Part shown: positions 41,336-49,410 of the stretch, in pieces
Layout of the letters: each line of letters opens with the position of its first letter
Numbering within the stretch: position 1 is the first letter of the stretch
From: Nitratireductor sp.
GTDB lineage: Bacteria > Pseudomonadota > Alphaproteobacteria > Rhizobiales > Rhizobiaceae
Direction: 5' to 3'
Length of the DNA: 50,083 bases
NCBI GenBank assembly: GCA_020441665.1
Contig: JAGRLT010000060.1
Span: forward strand, 1 to 50,083
Made by a program: the position numbers and the translations under genes
Notes under the pieces: generated by a model
What the model saw: only the letters and a program-made list of their open reading frames with translations
What the model was told of the DNA's origin: nothing
Database searches by the model: none

Positions 41336-42271
41336 TTGAACGCGATCAACCGCCATTGCATCTTTGTCGGGGCACCGGTTCAGGTCGGGGCGAGCCAGCC
41401 GGGCTGCCTGATGGGGCCGGACGCGCTGCGCACCGCCGGTATTTGCGAGGCGATCGCCGCGCTCGGCTACAAGGTGAGCGACGCCGGCAATGTGACCTTC
41501 ACGCCGCGCGACCTGCCGCGCCATCCCAACCCCGCCATTCACGACCTCGAAGCCGTATCCGGCTGGATTGAGGCGCTTGCCGAGCGGGCGCATGAAAAGG
41601 CGAGGGAAGGCGTACCGGTCTTCCTCGGCGGCGACCATTCGCTGTCGGCGGGAACGATTGCCGGTGTCGCCCGTGCCGCCCGGGACGAGGGCAGGCCGCT
41701 CTATGTGCTGTGGCTCGACGCCCATCCCGACGTGCATACGCTGGACACCACTTCGAGCGGCAACCTGCACGGAACGCCGCTGGCCTATCTGACCGGCGAA
41801 GCCGGTTTCAAGGACTGGTATCCGCCGCTTGAGGTCGCGGTCGATCCAAGCAAGGTCTGCCTGCTCGGCCTGCGTTCGGTCGACCGGGACGAAAGCGCCA
41901 AGCTCATCGCCCGTCACTTCACCGTGCACGACATGCGCTCCGTCGACGAGCATGGCATTGTCAGCCTGGTGCGCAATTTCGCCGAGCGCGCGGTTGCCGA
42001 CAATGGCTGGCTGCATATCAGCCTCGATGTCGATTTCCTCGACCCGGAAGTGGCGCCCGCCGTAGGCACCACGGTACCGGGCGGCGCGACGGTGCGCGAA
42101 GCCCATCTCATCATGGAACTGCTGCACGAATGCGGCGCGGTGCGCTCGCTCGATCTCGTCGAGCTCAATCCGTTTCTCGACGTGCGCGGACGAACCGCGA
42201 AACTCCTGGTCGATCTGACCTCAAGCCTGTTCGGCAAGACCATCCTCGACCGCAAGACGCGGAGCTATTGA
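41336..42271 (+). CDS. rocF: Arginase
   Basis: Hydrolyses arginine to ornithine and urea with two Mn2+ ions. 311 residues. The three ureohydrolase metal motifs are present: GGDHSLSAG, LWLDAHPDVHT (DAHxD) and ISLDVDFLDP (SxDxDxxDP), followed by LDLVELNPFLD. The start is probably the TTG at 41336, with GGAG 7 bases upstream; an upstream in-frame codon at 41309 lacks a site. It is followed 3 bases later by ornithine cyclodeaminase. Confidence 0.93.
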   Translation: MNAINRHCIFVGAPVQVGASQPGCLMGPDALRTAGICEAIAALGYKVSDAGNVTFTPRDLPRHPNPAIHDLEAVSGWIEALAERAHEKAREGVPVFLGGDHSLSAGTIAGVARAARDEGRPLYVLWLDAHPDVHTLDTTSSGNLHGTPLAYLTGEAGFKDWYPPLEVAVDPSKVCLLGLRSVDRDESAKLIARHFTVHDMRSVDEHGIVSLVRNFAERAVADNGWLHISLDVDFLDPEVAPAVGTTVPGGATVREAHLIMELLHECGAVRSLDLVELNPFLDVRGRTAKLLVDLTSSLFGKTILDRKTRSY

Positions 42272-42274
42272 GCC

Positions 42275-43339
42275 ATGATGGACCGCAAGCATCTCAACGA
42301 GGTTCCCTTCGTCAGCGTCGAAAACATGATGCGACTGGCGCTGGCGACGGGGATCGAGCAGTGCCTGATCGAGCTGACCGGCTATATCGAAGAGGATTTC
42401 CGGCGCTGGCCGCTGTTTGACAAGACGCCGCGCGTCGCCTCGCATTCCAAGGAGGGCGTGATCGAACTGATGCCGACCTCGGACGGGATCGATTACGGCT
42501 TCAAATATGTCAACGGCCATCCCAAGAACATGCGCGAGGGCCTGCAGACGGTGACGGCGTTCGGCCTGCTGGCGAGCGTCGATACCGGCTATCCGGTGCT
42601 GCTGACCGAAATGACCGTGCTGACGGCGCTCAGGACGGCGGCAACCTCGGCGATGGCGACCAGGTATCTGGCGCGGCCCAATCCGAGGACGCTCTGCCTG
42701 ATCGGCAATGGCGCGCAGGCGGAATTCCAGGCGCTGGCGCTGAAGGCGGTTTGCGGCATCACCCATTTGCGGCTCTACGACATCGACCGCACGGCGTCGG
42801 AAAAATGCCGGCGCAATCTGGCCGATAGCGGGCTTGCCATCACGCTGTGTTCGTCGCCCGAAGAGGCGATCGAGGGCGCCGATGTGGTGACGACCTGCAC
42901 CGCCGACAAGAATTACGCGACGATCCTGACCGACAACATGATCGGCGCCGGCCTGCACATCAACGCCATTGGCGGCGATTGCCCCGGCAAGACGGAACTG
43001 CACCGCGATGTGCTGCTGCGCTCGGAGATCTTCGTCGAATATCCGCCGCAGACCCGCATCGAGGGCGATATCCAGCAGCTCGATGACGACCATCCGGTGC
43101 GCGAATTGTGGCAGGTGGTCGCCGGCGAGGCGCCTGGCCGCGGCAGCGAAACCGAGATCACGCTGTTTGACGGGGTCGGTTTTGCGATCGAGGATTTTTC
43201 CGCCCTGCGCTGGCTGCGCGGCAAGATCGAAAGCGGCAGCGGGTATTGCGAACGGCTGGACATGATCGCCGATCCCGACGAGCCGCGCGATCTTTACGGC
43301 ATGGTCCTGCGCGAAGCGGGCAGAATGGCGGAGGCGTGA
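42275..43339 (+). CDS. ocd: Ornithine cyclodeaminase
   Basis: NAD-dependent conversion of ornithine to proline and ammonia, the step after arginase. 354 residues with KYVNGHPKNMREGLQTVTAF, the Rossmann segment CLIGNGAQAEFQALALKAV, INAIGGDCPGKTEL and DGVGFAIEDFSALRWL. The length and extended N-terminus match true ornithine cyclodeaminases (about 350), unlike BhcD (321), which belongs to the same superfamily. It is in an operon with arginase (3-base gap). Confidence 0.92.
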   Translation: MMDRKHLNEVPFVSVENMMRLALATGIEQCLIELTGYIEEDFRRWPLFDKTPRVASHSKEGVIELMPTSDGIDYGFKYVNGHPKNMREGLQTVTAFGLLASVDTGYPVLLTEMTVLTALRTAATSAMATRYLARPNPRTLCLIGNGAQAEFQALALKAVCGITHLRLYDIDRTASEKCRRNLADSGLAITLCSSPEEAIEGADVVTTCTADKNYATILTDNMIGAGLHINAIGGDCPGKTELHRDVLLRSEIFVEYPPQTRIEGDIQQLDDDHPVRELWQVVAGEAPGRGSETEITLFDGVGFAIEDFSALRWLRGKIESGSGYCERLDMIADPDEPRDLYGMVLREAGRMAEA

Positions 43340-43454
43340 AATCCGCGCCGGGCGGTAAATCGCCGGGCACGGTACGGTTGCAGTTTGCGCTTGCAGTAAA
43401 CGAGCGCGATGTGCTTCGATGGGTGGCGTTCTTTTGGGAGGAAGTCGATTGAGC

Positions 43455-44255
43455 ATGAAGACAAGCGACGGTGCGGAACGGGTGGCGCAGGTGGTTCCTG
43501 CGGTCGAAGTTGGAAATATCCACAAACGGTTCGGCGATCTTGAAGTGCTCAAGGGCATCTCCATGTCGGCGCATAAGGGGGATGTGATCTCGATCATCGG
43601 AGCGTCGGGCTCAGGCAAGAGCACGTTCCTGCGGTGCATCAACCTGCTCGAACTGCCGTCGCAGGGCGAGATCATCGTTTCCGGCGAGGCGATCCGCTTC
43701 AAGTCCGGCAATGACGGCAATCTGCATCCCGCCGATGTCAAGCAGGTCCAGCGGCTGCGCACCAAGCTCGGCATGGTGTTTCAGAGTTTCAACCTGTGGC
43801 AGCACATGAACGTGCTGCAAAACGTCATCGAGGCGCCGGTGCATGTCCAGGGCGTTTCGAAGGCCGAGGCGATCGAACAGGCGGAAGACCTGCTCAACAA
43901 GGTCGGCCTCTGGGAGAAGCGCGACCAGTATCCGGGGTTCCTTTCCGGCGGCCAGCAGCAGCGCGTCGCGATCGCCCGGGCGCTTGCCATCAACCCCGAT
44001 GTGATGCTGTTCGACGAACCGACCTCGGCGCTCGATCCAGAACTCGTCGGCGAAGTCCTGCGGGTCATACGCGGCCTCGCCGATGAAGGCCGCACGATGA
44101 TCCTCGTCACCCATGAGATGAAGTTCGCGCGCGACGTTTCCTCGCATGTGATCTATCTGCATCAGGGTCTTGTCGAGGAGGAGGGACCGCCGAAGAAGGT
44201 CTTCTACGAGCCTGACAGCGAGCGCTGCCGGGCGTTTGTCAGTTCCATCCACTGA
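43455..44255 (+). CDS. Polar amino-acid ABC transporter, ATP-binding protein
   Basis: About 266 residues of the HisP/OccP/GlnQ type: Walker A GASGSGKST, LGMVFQSFNLWQHMNVLQNV, signature LSGGQQQRVAIARAL, Walker B VMLFDEPTSALDPE and the switch His in LVTHEMKFARDV. An in-frame TTG at 43449 has a better distance from GGAGG (7 bases) than the ATG at 43455 and may be the real start. It is 115 bases after ocd and is followed by its binding protein and two permeases. Confidence 0.92.
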   Translation: MKTSDGAERVAQVVPAVEVGNIHKRFGDLEVLKGISMSAHKGDVISIIGASGSGKSTFLRCINLLELPSQGEIIVSGEAIRFKSGNDGNLHPADVKQVQRLRTKLGMVFQSFNLWQHMNVLQNVIEAPVHVQGVSKAEAIEQAEDLLNKVGLWEKRDQYPGFLSGGQQQRVAIARALAINPDVMLFDEPTSALDPELVGEVLRVIRGLADEGRTMILVTHEMKFARDVSSHVIYLHQGLVEEEGPPKKVFYEPDSERCRAFVSSIH

Positions 44256-44379
44256 AAGGCAAGTTCAACCGATTGTGGGGCAACCAGCCGGCCTTGTTGG
44301 GAGGCGGGCAGACGATCAGCCGGGGCTGCCATGAGGGGCGCCCGACACACATCAAACGCATGTCAACACGGAGGTTATC

Positions 44380-45153
44380 ATGAGGACAGCGATCAAGTTA
44401 CTGGCAGTTGCGGCGCTTTCGGCCGGCTTTGCCACCGGTGCGGCTGCCGAGCTCAAGCTCGGCCTCGATACCGCGCCCTATCCGCCGTTTGCCGATCAGG
44501 ACGCCTCCGGCAACCGCAGCGGTTTCGAGATCGAACTCGGCGAGGCGGTCTGCGCTGCCATGGGCGAGACCTGCGTGTGGACGCCGATTGCCTGGGACGG
44601 CATCATTCCGGCGCTGACCGAGGGCAAGATCGACGCGATCTTCGCCTCCATGTCGATCACCGAAGAGCGGATGAAGACGATCGACTTTTCCGACAAGTAC
44701 TACAACACGCCGGCCGCCCTCGTCGCGCCGAAGGACATGGACATTGACGGTTCGCCGGAAAGCATGAAGGGCAAGATCGTCGGTGCCCAGGTATCGACCA
44801 TCCATGCCAATTATGCCGAGGCCCACTACAAGGACACGGCCGACGAGATCAAGGTCACCTATCAGGCCTTTGACGAGCACAACAACGATCTGGTTGCCGG
44901 TCGCCTCGACGCCGTGGTCGGCGATTCGCTCGCCTTCGTCGATTTCCTCGCCTCCGATGCCGGCCAGTGCTGCGAGATCAAGGCCTATCTGAAAGACGAG
45001 GCGATCTTCGGCAAGGGCGTCGGCGTGGGCCTGCGCAAGGGCGACGATGCGCTGAAGCAGAAGTTCAACGACGCGATCGCCAAGGTGCGTGCCGACGGCA
45101 CCTATGACGCGATCGCCAAGAAGTATTTCGACTTCGACATTTATGGCGACTGA
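44380..45153 (+). CDS. Polar amino-acid ABC transporter, periplasmic binding protein
   Basis: 257 residues. MRTAIKLLAVAALSAGFATG then AAA is a signal peptide, and the mature chain starts ELKLGLDTAPYPPFAD. Family segments include GFEIELGEAVCAAMGETC, DGIIPALTEGKIDAIFASMS, TEERMKTIDFSDKYY and a late RLDAVVGDSLAFVDFL. The layout is that of lysine/arginine/ornithine, octopine or nopaline binding proteins. Given the arginase and ocd upstream, arginine, ornithine or an arginine derivative is the probable ligand. A CGGAGGT site precedes the ATG. Confidence 0.9.
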   Translation: MRTAIKLLAVAALSAGFATGAAAELKLGLDTAPYPPFADQDASGNRSGFEIELGEAVCAAMGETCVWTPIAWDGIIPALTEGKIDAIFASMSITEERMKTIDFSDKYYNTPAALVAPKDMDIDGSPESMKGKIVGAQVSTIHANYAEAHYKDTADEIKVTYQAFDEHNNDLVAGRLDAVVGDSLAFVDFLASDAGQCCEIKAYLKDEAIFGKGVGVGLRKGDDALKQKFNDAIAKVRADGTYDAIAKKYFDFDIYGD

Positions 45154-45165
45154 TCGATAGCGGTT

Positions 45166-45185
45166 CCGGCCGGGTGACCGGCCGG
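45166..45185 (+). promoter_or_regulatory. Hairpin with GTGA loop after the binding-protein gene
   Basis: CCGGCCGG repeats on both sides of a GTGA tetraloop (a GNRA-type loop), 12 bases after the stop. Stable hairpins here commonly protect the binding-protein mRNA and reduce permease expression. There is no U-tract. Confidence 0.7.
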
Positions 45186-45268
45186 GGCCTGGACATACGC
45201 CTTGGGATGCGTTGCCCGGCCACGCGGTGGCGCATCGCTTCTGTTGGCAGACGATAAGGGGGTCGCTC

Positions 45269-46009
45269 ATGTGGGACAGTCTGCACCTGCTGGCATTTTC
45301 GCCACCCGGCTGGGGCGGTGTGCTGCTCAAGGGCCTGTTCGTTACGGTCTTTGTGGCACTGGGCGCCTATGGCGTCGGATTGCTGATCGGCTTTGCCGGA
45401 GCGGTGGGCAAGATCCATGGCGGGCCGGTCCTCAGGACGATCCTTGAAATCTATACGACGCTCATCCGGGCGGTGCCGGAACTGGTGCTGATCCTGCTGC
45501 TGTTCTATTCCGGCCAAAGCCTGATCAATTCGATCATGGACGGGCTCGGCTCGGGACGGGTGGATATCAACCCGATCGCCGCCGGTATCGGCGTTCTCGG
45601 CTTCGTCCAGGGCGCCTATACGACGGAAGTGATCCGCGCCGCCATGCTGGCGGTGCCGAAGGGCCAGGTGGAAGCCGCCTTCGCCTATGGCATGAGCCGC
45701 GGCAAGATGCTGTGGCGCATCATGGTTCCCTCGATGATTCCGTTCGCGATCCCCGGCCTTGCCAATCTGTGGCTCATCGTCACCAAGGACACAGCGCTTC
45801 TCGCCGTGGTCGGGTCGAGCGAACTGGCGACGGTAACCCGGCAGGCGGCGGGCAGCACGCGCAACTATCTGTTGTTCTTCATCGCCGCTGCCGTGCTTTA
45901 TCTGATGCTGAGCCTGGTTTCGACCTATCTGATCCGCAAGCTCGAACGGCGCTATCGGCCGGTGTCGAGAACGAGCAAGCTCAACGCGCAGACAGCAGGA
46001 GGGCGGTGA
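45269..46009 (+). CDS. Polar amino-acid ABC transporter permease 1
   Basis: 246 residues with five or so helices and the HisQ-type conserved parts: LLKGLFVTVFVALGAYGVGL, TTLIRAVPELVLILLLFY, AYTTEVIRAAMLAVPKGQVE and AFAYGMSRGKMLWRIMVP (the EAA loop). Starts at the ATG 45269 after AAGGGGG. Its stop overlaps the next permease start by one base. Confidence 0.92.
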   Translation: MWDSLHLLAFSPPGWGGVLLKGLFVTVFVALGAYGVGLLIGFAGAVGKIHGGPVLRTILEIYTTLIRAVPELVLILLLFYSGQSLINSIMDGLGSGRVDINPIAAGIGVLGFVQGAYTTEVIRAAMLAVPKGQVEAAFAYGMSRGKMLWRIMVPSMIPFAIPGLANLWLIVTKDTALLAVVGSSELATVTRQAAGSTRNYLLFFIAAAVLYLMLSLVSTYLIRKLERRYRPVSRTSKLNAQTAGGR

Positions 46010-46704
46010 TGGTCTGGGATTGGCTGCCGGTCTATTTCGAACAATTGCTCGGCGGGTTGTGGGTGACGCTGCAACTGGTCGTTATCTGCGCCGGTTTCGG
46101 CATGGCCGCGGCCATTCCGATCGGGCTGGTGCAGGTCACCGGGCCGAAATGGCTCGCCAACATCGCGCTGGGCTTCTGCACCGTCATCCGCGGTACGCCG
46201 CTGCTGATCCAGCTCTGGCTGATCTATTACGGGCTCGGCTCGGTCTTTCCCTCGATTCCCGGCATCCGCGAAAGCGTGTTCTGGCCCTATCTGAGGGCGG
46301 CCTATCCCTACGCGGTCTTCGCCTTCTCCCTTTCGGTGGCAGGCTATGTGGGCGAGGTGATGCGCGGTGCCTTTGCCGGCGTGCCGAAAGGCGAGCTGGA
46401 GGCCGCCCATGCCATGGGCATGGGTCCGTTCACCGTGTTGCGGCGCGTCTGGCTGCCGCGCGCGCTGCAGAACGTCTTCCCGACGCTGGCGGGGGAACTG
46501 GTGCTGACGCTCAAGGCAACGCCGCTTGCCGCCACCATCACCATTCAGGAACTGTTCGGCGTCGGAACCCAGATCCGCCAGGATACCTATCGGGTCTATG
46601 AGCCGCTGCTGCTGATCGCCGGCATCTACATCGTTCTCACCGGTATCATCGTCCTGGTGATGCGGTATTTCGAAAACCGCATTCCGCGACCGGCCTCCGT
46701 GTAG
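46009..46704 (+). CDS. Polar amino-acid ABC transporter permease 2
   Basis: 231 residues of the HisM type: LLGGLWVTLQLVVICAGFGM, VIRGTPLLIQLWLIYYG, AGYVGEVMRGAFAGVPKGE and AAHAMGMGPFTVLRRVWLPR (EAA loop). The start overlaps the permease 1 stop by one base (TGATG). Together with permease 1 it forms the membrane heterodimer served by the ATPase at 43455-44255. Confidence 0.92.
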   Translation: MVWDWLPVYFEQLLGGLWVTLQLVVICAGFGMAAAIPIGLVQVTGPKWLANIALGFCTVIRGTPLLIQLWLIYYGLGSVFPSIPGIRESVFWPYLRAAYPYAVFAFSLSVAGYVGEVMRGAFAGVPKGELEAAHAMGMGPFTVLRRVWLPRALQNVFPTLAGELVLTLKATPLAATITIQELFGVGTQIRQDTYRVYEPLLLIAGIYIVLTGIIVLVMRYFENRIPRPASV

Positions 46705-46735
46705 GCCCATTTTCCGCGCCAGACGACAGGCATCC

Positions 46736-48016
46736 ATGAAAGATACAAGCCGCCGGAATGGGGATGCCCCGGGCGCGTCGAAGCGGGTTCTGGTGATCGG
46801 GGCGGGGATCGTCGGCGTGGCGGCGGCGATCTGGCTCAAGCGCGACGGCCATGATGTGACGCTGGTCGACCGCGGGGGACCGGCCGCGGGCACCAGCTAC
46901 GGCAATGCCGGCCTGCTGGCGTCTTCGGCCATCATTCCGGTGGCCACGCCCGGCCTGCTCGCCAAGGCGCCGAAAATGCTGCTCGATCCCAACGAGCCGC
47001 TGTTTGTCAAGTGGCGCTATCTGCCGAAGCTGCTGCCCTGGCTGCCGGCCTTTCTGAAAAACGCCAATGCCGCGGATGCGAAGCGGATCGCCGCCGCGCT
47101 CTATCACATCGTCGGCGACAGCCTGGCCGATCATCAGGCGCTTGCCGCCGGAACGGGCGCCGAACACCATATCGTTCCGTCGGACTACATGGTGGTCTAC
47201 AAGGATCGCGCGGCCTTCGAGAAGGATGCTTTCGGCTGGGGCATCCGCAAGGCGCACGGCTTTGAGTGGCAGGAACTGGAGGGCGATGCCCTGCGCCGGC
47301 GGGTGCCGGGCCTGGCGCCGGGGCAGGATTTCGCCGTGGTGCTCGGCAATCACGGCTACATCACCGATCCCGGCCGGTATGTGGCGGCGCTGGCAAGGCA
47401 TTTTGCCGGGCAGGGCGGCAGGGAGATCCGCGCCGAGGTGAGCGAAATCGCGATCGAGGCCGGCAGGCTCAGGGGTGCGGTGATCGATCGCGTCCTTGAA
47501 CCCTACGACGCGGTGCTGGTCGCCACCGGCGCCTGGTCGCGGCGGCTGATGCAATCGTTCGGCCTTCGTATGCCGCTCGAATCGGAGCGTGGCTACCATA
47601 TGGAATTCTGGAACCCGTCGCGCCGGTTCGACACGCCGATGATGATTTCGAGCGGCAAGTTCGTCGCGACTTCGATGGAGGGGCGCATCCGCTGTGCCGG
47701 CATCGTTGAACTGGGCGGGCTCGCCGCGCCGCCGTCGAAGGCGCCTTTCGCCCTGCTCGAGCGGCAGTTCCGCCGGGCATTTCCCGACCTGACCTGGGAG
47801 CGCACCGAAACCTGGATGGGGCACCGGCCGACGCTGACCGATTCGCTGCCGGTGATCGGCGAGATCGATGGTGCTGCCGGGGTCTTTGCCGGCTTTGGCC
47901 ACCAGCATGTGGGGCTTACCGGTGGACCGAAGACCGGCTGGCTGCTTGCGCAGTTGATTGGCGGCAAAAAACCCAATACGGACCTTGCAGCCTATTCGCC
48001 GATGCGATTTCAATAG
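46736..48016 (+). CDS. FAD-dependent D-amino-acid dehydrogenase-like protein
   Basis: 426 residues of the DAO family: VLVIGAGIVGVAAAIWLKRDG, GPAAGTSYGNAGLLASSAIIP (DadA-like), YITDPGRYVAALARHF, GYHMEFWNP and the C-terminal FAGFGHQHVGLTGGPKTG. DadA oxidises D-amino acids to keto acids and feeds electrons to quinone. It lies 31 bases after the basic amino-acid transporter and in the arginase/ocd direction, so D-arginine, D-ornithine or an opine is a likely substrate. The relationship to the B subunits of octopine/nopaline oxidases is a further option. Confidence 0.85.
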   Translation: MKDTSRRNGDAPGASKRVLVIGAGIVGVAAAIWLKRDGHDVTLVDRGGPAAGTSYGNAGLLASSAIIPVATPGLLAKAPKMLLDPNEPLFVKWRYLPKLLPWLPAFLKNANAADAKRIAAALYHIVGDSLADHQALAAGTGAEHHIVPSDYMVVYKDRAAFEKDAFGWGIRKAHGFEWQELEGDALRRRVPGLAPGQDFAVVLGNHGYITDPGRYVAALARHFAGQGGREIRAEVSEIAIEAGRLRGAVIDRVLEPYDAVLVATGAWSRRLMQSFGLRMPLESERGYHMEFWNPSRRFDTPMMISSGKFVATSMEGRIRCAGIVELGGLAAPPSKAPFALLERQFRRAFPDLTWERTETWMGHRPTLTDSLPVIGEIDGAAGVFAGFGHQHVGLTGGPKTGWLLAQLIGGKKPNTDLAAYSPMRFQ

Positions 48017-48110
48017 ATCGGAATTCGATGGCGGGCGCCCGGCTGCGGGCGCGGCGGTGTGCGTAAGACGACCGGCGGCAAGGGCTTGCCGCCTGGCAGG
48101 AGAGATCAGC

Positions 48111-49331
48111 ATGACCATCCAGAAACCGGTATCCCGCGGGCGCGGGGCAGTTCTCGCGCTGCTGGCGGGCCTTGCGGGCATGGCCGGGTTTGCCGGCACG
48201 GCACGGGCGCAGAACTGGGACATGGCGCTCGGCTATGAAGCGGAAATCTATCATTCGCAGATTGCCGCCGATTTCGCCCGGTGCGTCGGCGATGCGGGTT
48301 CGAGCCTCGCGATTTCGACCCATCCGGGCGGGCTGCTGTTTCGCGGCGCCGACATCAAGCGGGCGGTTTCCGGCGGCCAGGCGCTGATCGGCGAACGGCT
48401 CCTGTCGGCGCATGCGGAGGAAAACGCGGTCTACGGCATCGATTCGGTTCCCTTCCTGGCGGGTTCGTTCGACGAAGCGGAGAAACTCTGGGCGGCGGCG
48501 ATGCCGGAAGTCGCGGCGGCGCTCGCGCGGGAAAATCTCGTGCCCGTCTATTCGGTGCCATGGCCGCCGCAGGGGCTCTATTCGCGCGCACCGGTCAATT
48601 CGGCGAGTGATCTTTCCGGCATCAAGTTCCGCGCCTACAACGACGCGACCGCGCGGATCGCCGGACTTACCGGCATGGTGGCGGTCGACATGCCGGCGGT
48701 CGAACTGCTGCCGGCGCTTGGCGACGGGCGGGTCGATGCCTTCATGTCCTCGGCATCGACGGGCGCCGGACGCAAGGTGTGGACGGCGGTGAAGAACTTT
48801 ACCGATCTCGCGGCCTGGCTGCCGCGCAATGTGATCTTCGCCAACAAGCAGGCCTATGACGCGCTGTCGCCCGCCGCCCGGCAGGCGCTGACCGATTGCG
48901 GCGCCCGGGCCTCGGCGCAGGGGCTGGCAAAGGTGAAGGAAATCGCCGCGTCCGATCTTGCTGCCCTGGGCGCCAACGGCATGACCGTCGCCCGACCCTC
49001 GGCGCAGCTCCGGGGAGAGCTGGCGGCGATTGGCGAAACCATGCTTGATGAATGGCTGGCGCGCGCCGGCGGTGCCGGCCAGGCGATCATCGAGGCTTAT
49101 CGCAACCCGGCACCTGCGATGGAAAATGCCGCGCCTGCCGCGTCCCGGACCGGTGCCGGGTCCGGCGAACCGGCGCAGGAGGGCAATGGCAGCGCTGACG
49201 AGCCGGCTCCGGCACCTTCCGGGCAAGCGGCACAGCCGGCCGATGCGGCTTCCGCTCAGGATGCCACCGACGGCGCGAGCGAAGGCCAGGGCACGGAACC
49301 CGTGCTGCAGCAGAGCGATGGCAATCAGTAG
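48111..49331 (+). CDS. TRAP-transporter-type periplasmic binding protein with low-complexity tail
   Basis: 406 residues. MTIQKPVSRGRGAVLALLAG to about residue 33 (GTARA) is a signal peptide. The DctP-like fold is recognisable: SHSQIAADFARCVGD is weak, but DLSGIKFRAYNDATARIAGL, LPALGDGRVDAFMSSAS and YDALSPAARQALTDCG are typical of TRAP solute-binding proteins. From about residue 325 the chain continues as an 80-residue Ala/Pro/Gly/Glu/Gln-rich tail that the family does not normally have. No TRAP membrane genes (dctQ, dctM) are adjacent within the window. AGGAGAG precedes the ATG. Confidence 0.8.
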   Translation: MTIQKPVSRGRGAVLALLAGLAGMAGFAGTARAQNWDMALGYEAEIYHSQIAADFARCVGDAGSSLAISTHPGGLLFRGADIKRAVSGGQALIGERLLSAHAEENAVYGIDSVPFLAGSFDEAEKLWAAAMPEVAAALARENLVPVYSVPWPPQGLYSRAPVNSASDLSGIKFRAYNDATARIAGLTGMVAVDMPAVELLPALGDGRVDAFMSSASTGAGRKVWTAVKNFTDLAAWLPRNVIFANKQAYDALSPAARQALTDCGARASAQGLAKVKEIAASDLAALGANGMTVARPSAQLRGELAAIGETMLDEWLARAGGAGQAIIEAYRNPAPAMENAAPAASRTGAGSGEPAQEGNGSADEPAPAPSGQAAQPADAASAQDATDGASEGQGTEPVLQQSDGNQ

Positions 49332-49410
49332 TCCATGCCGGTGCGCTGCCCGGTCCCTTTCTCTGTTTGTGCCGGCATGACACGCTATTACCGCAGGACG
49401 GGAGGGCGGC

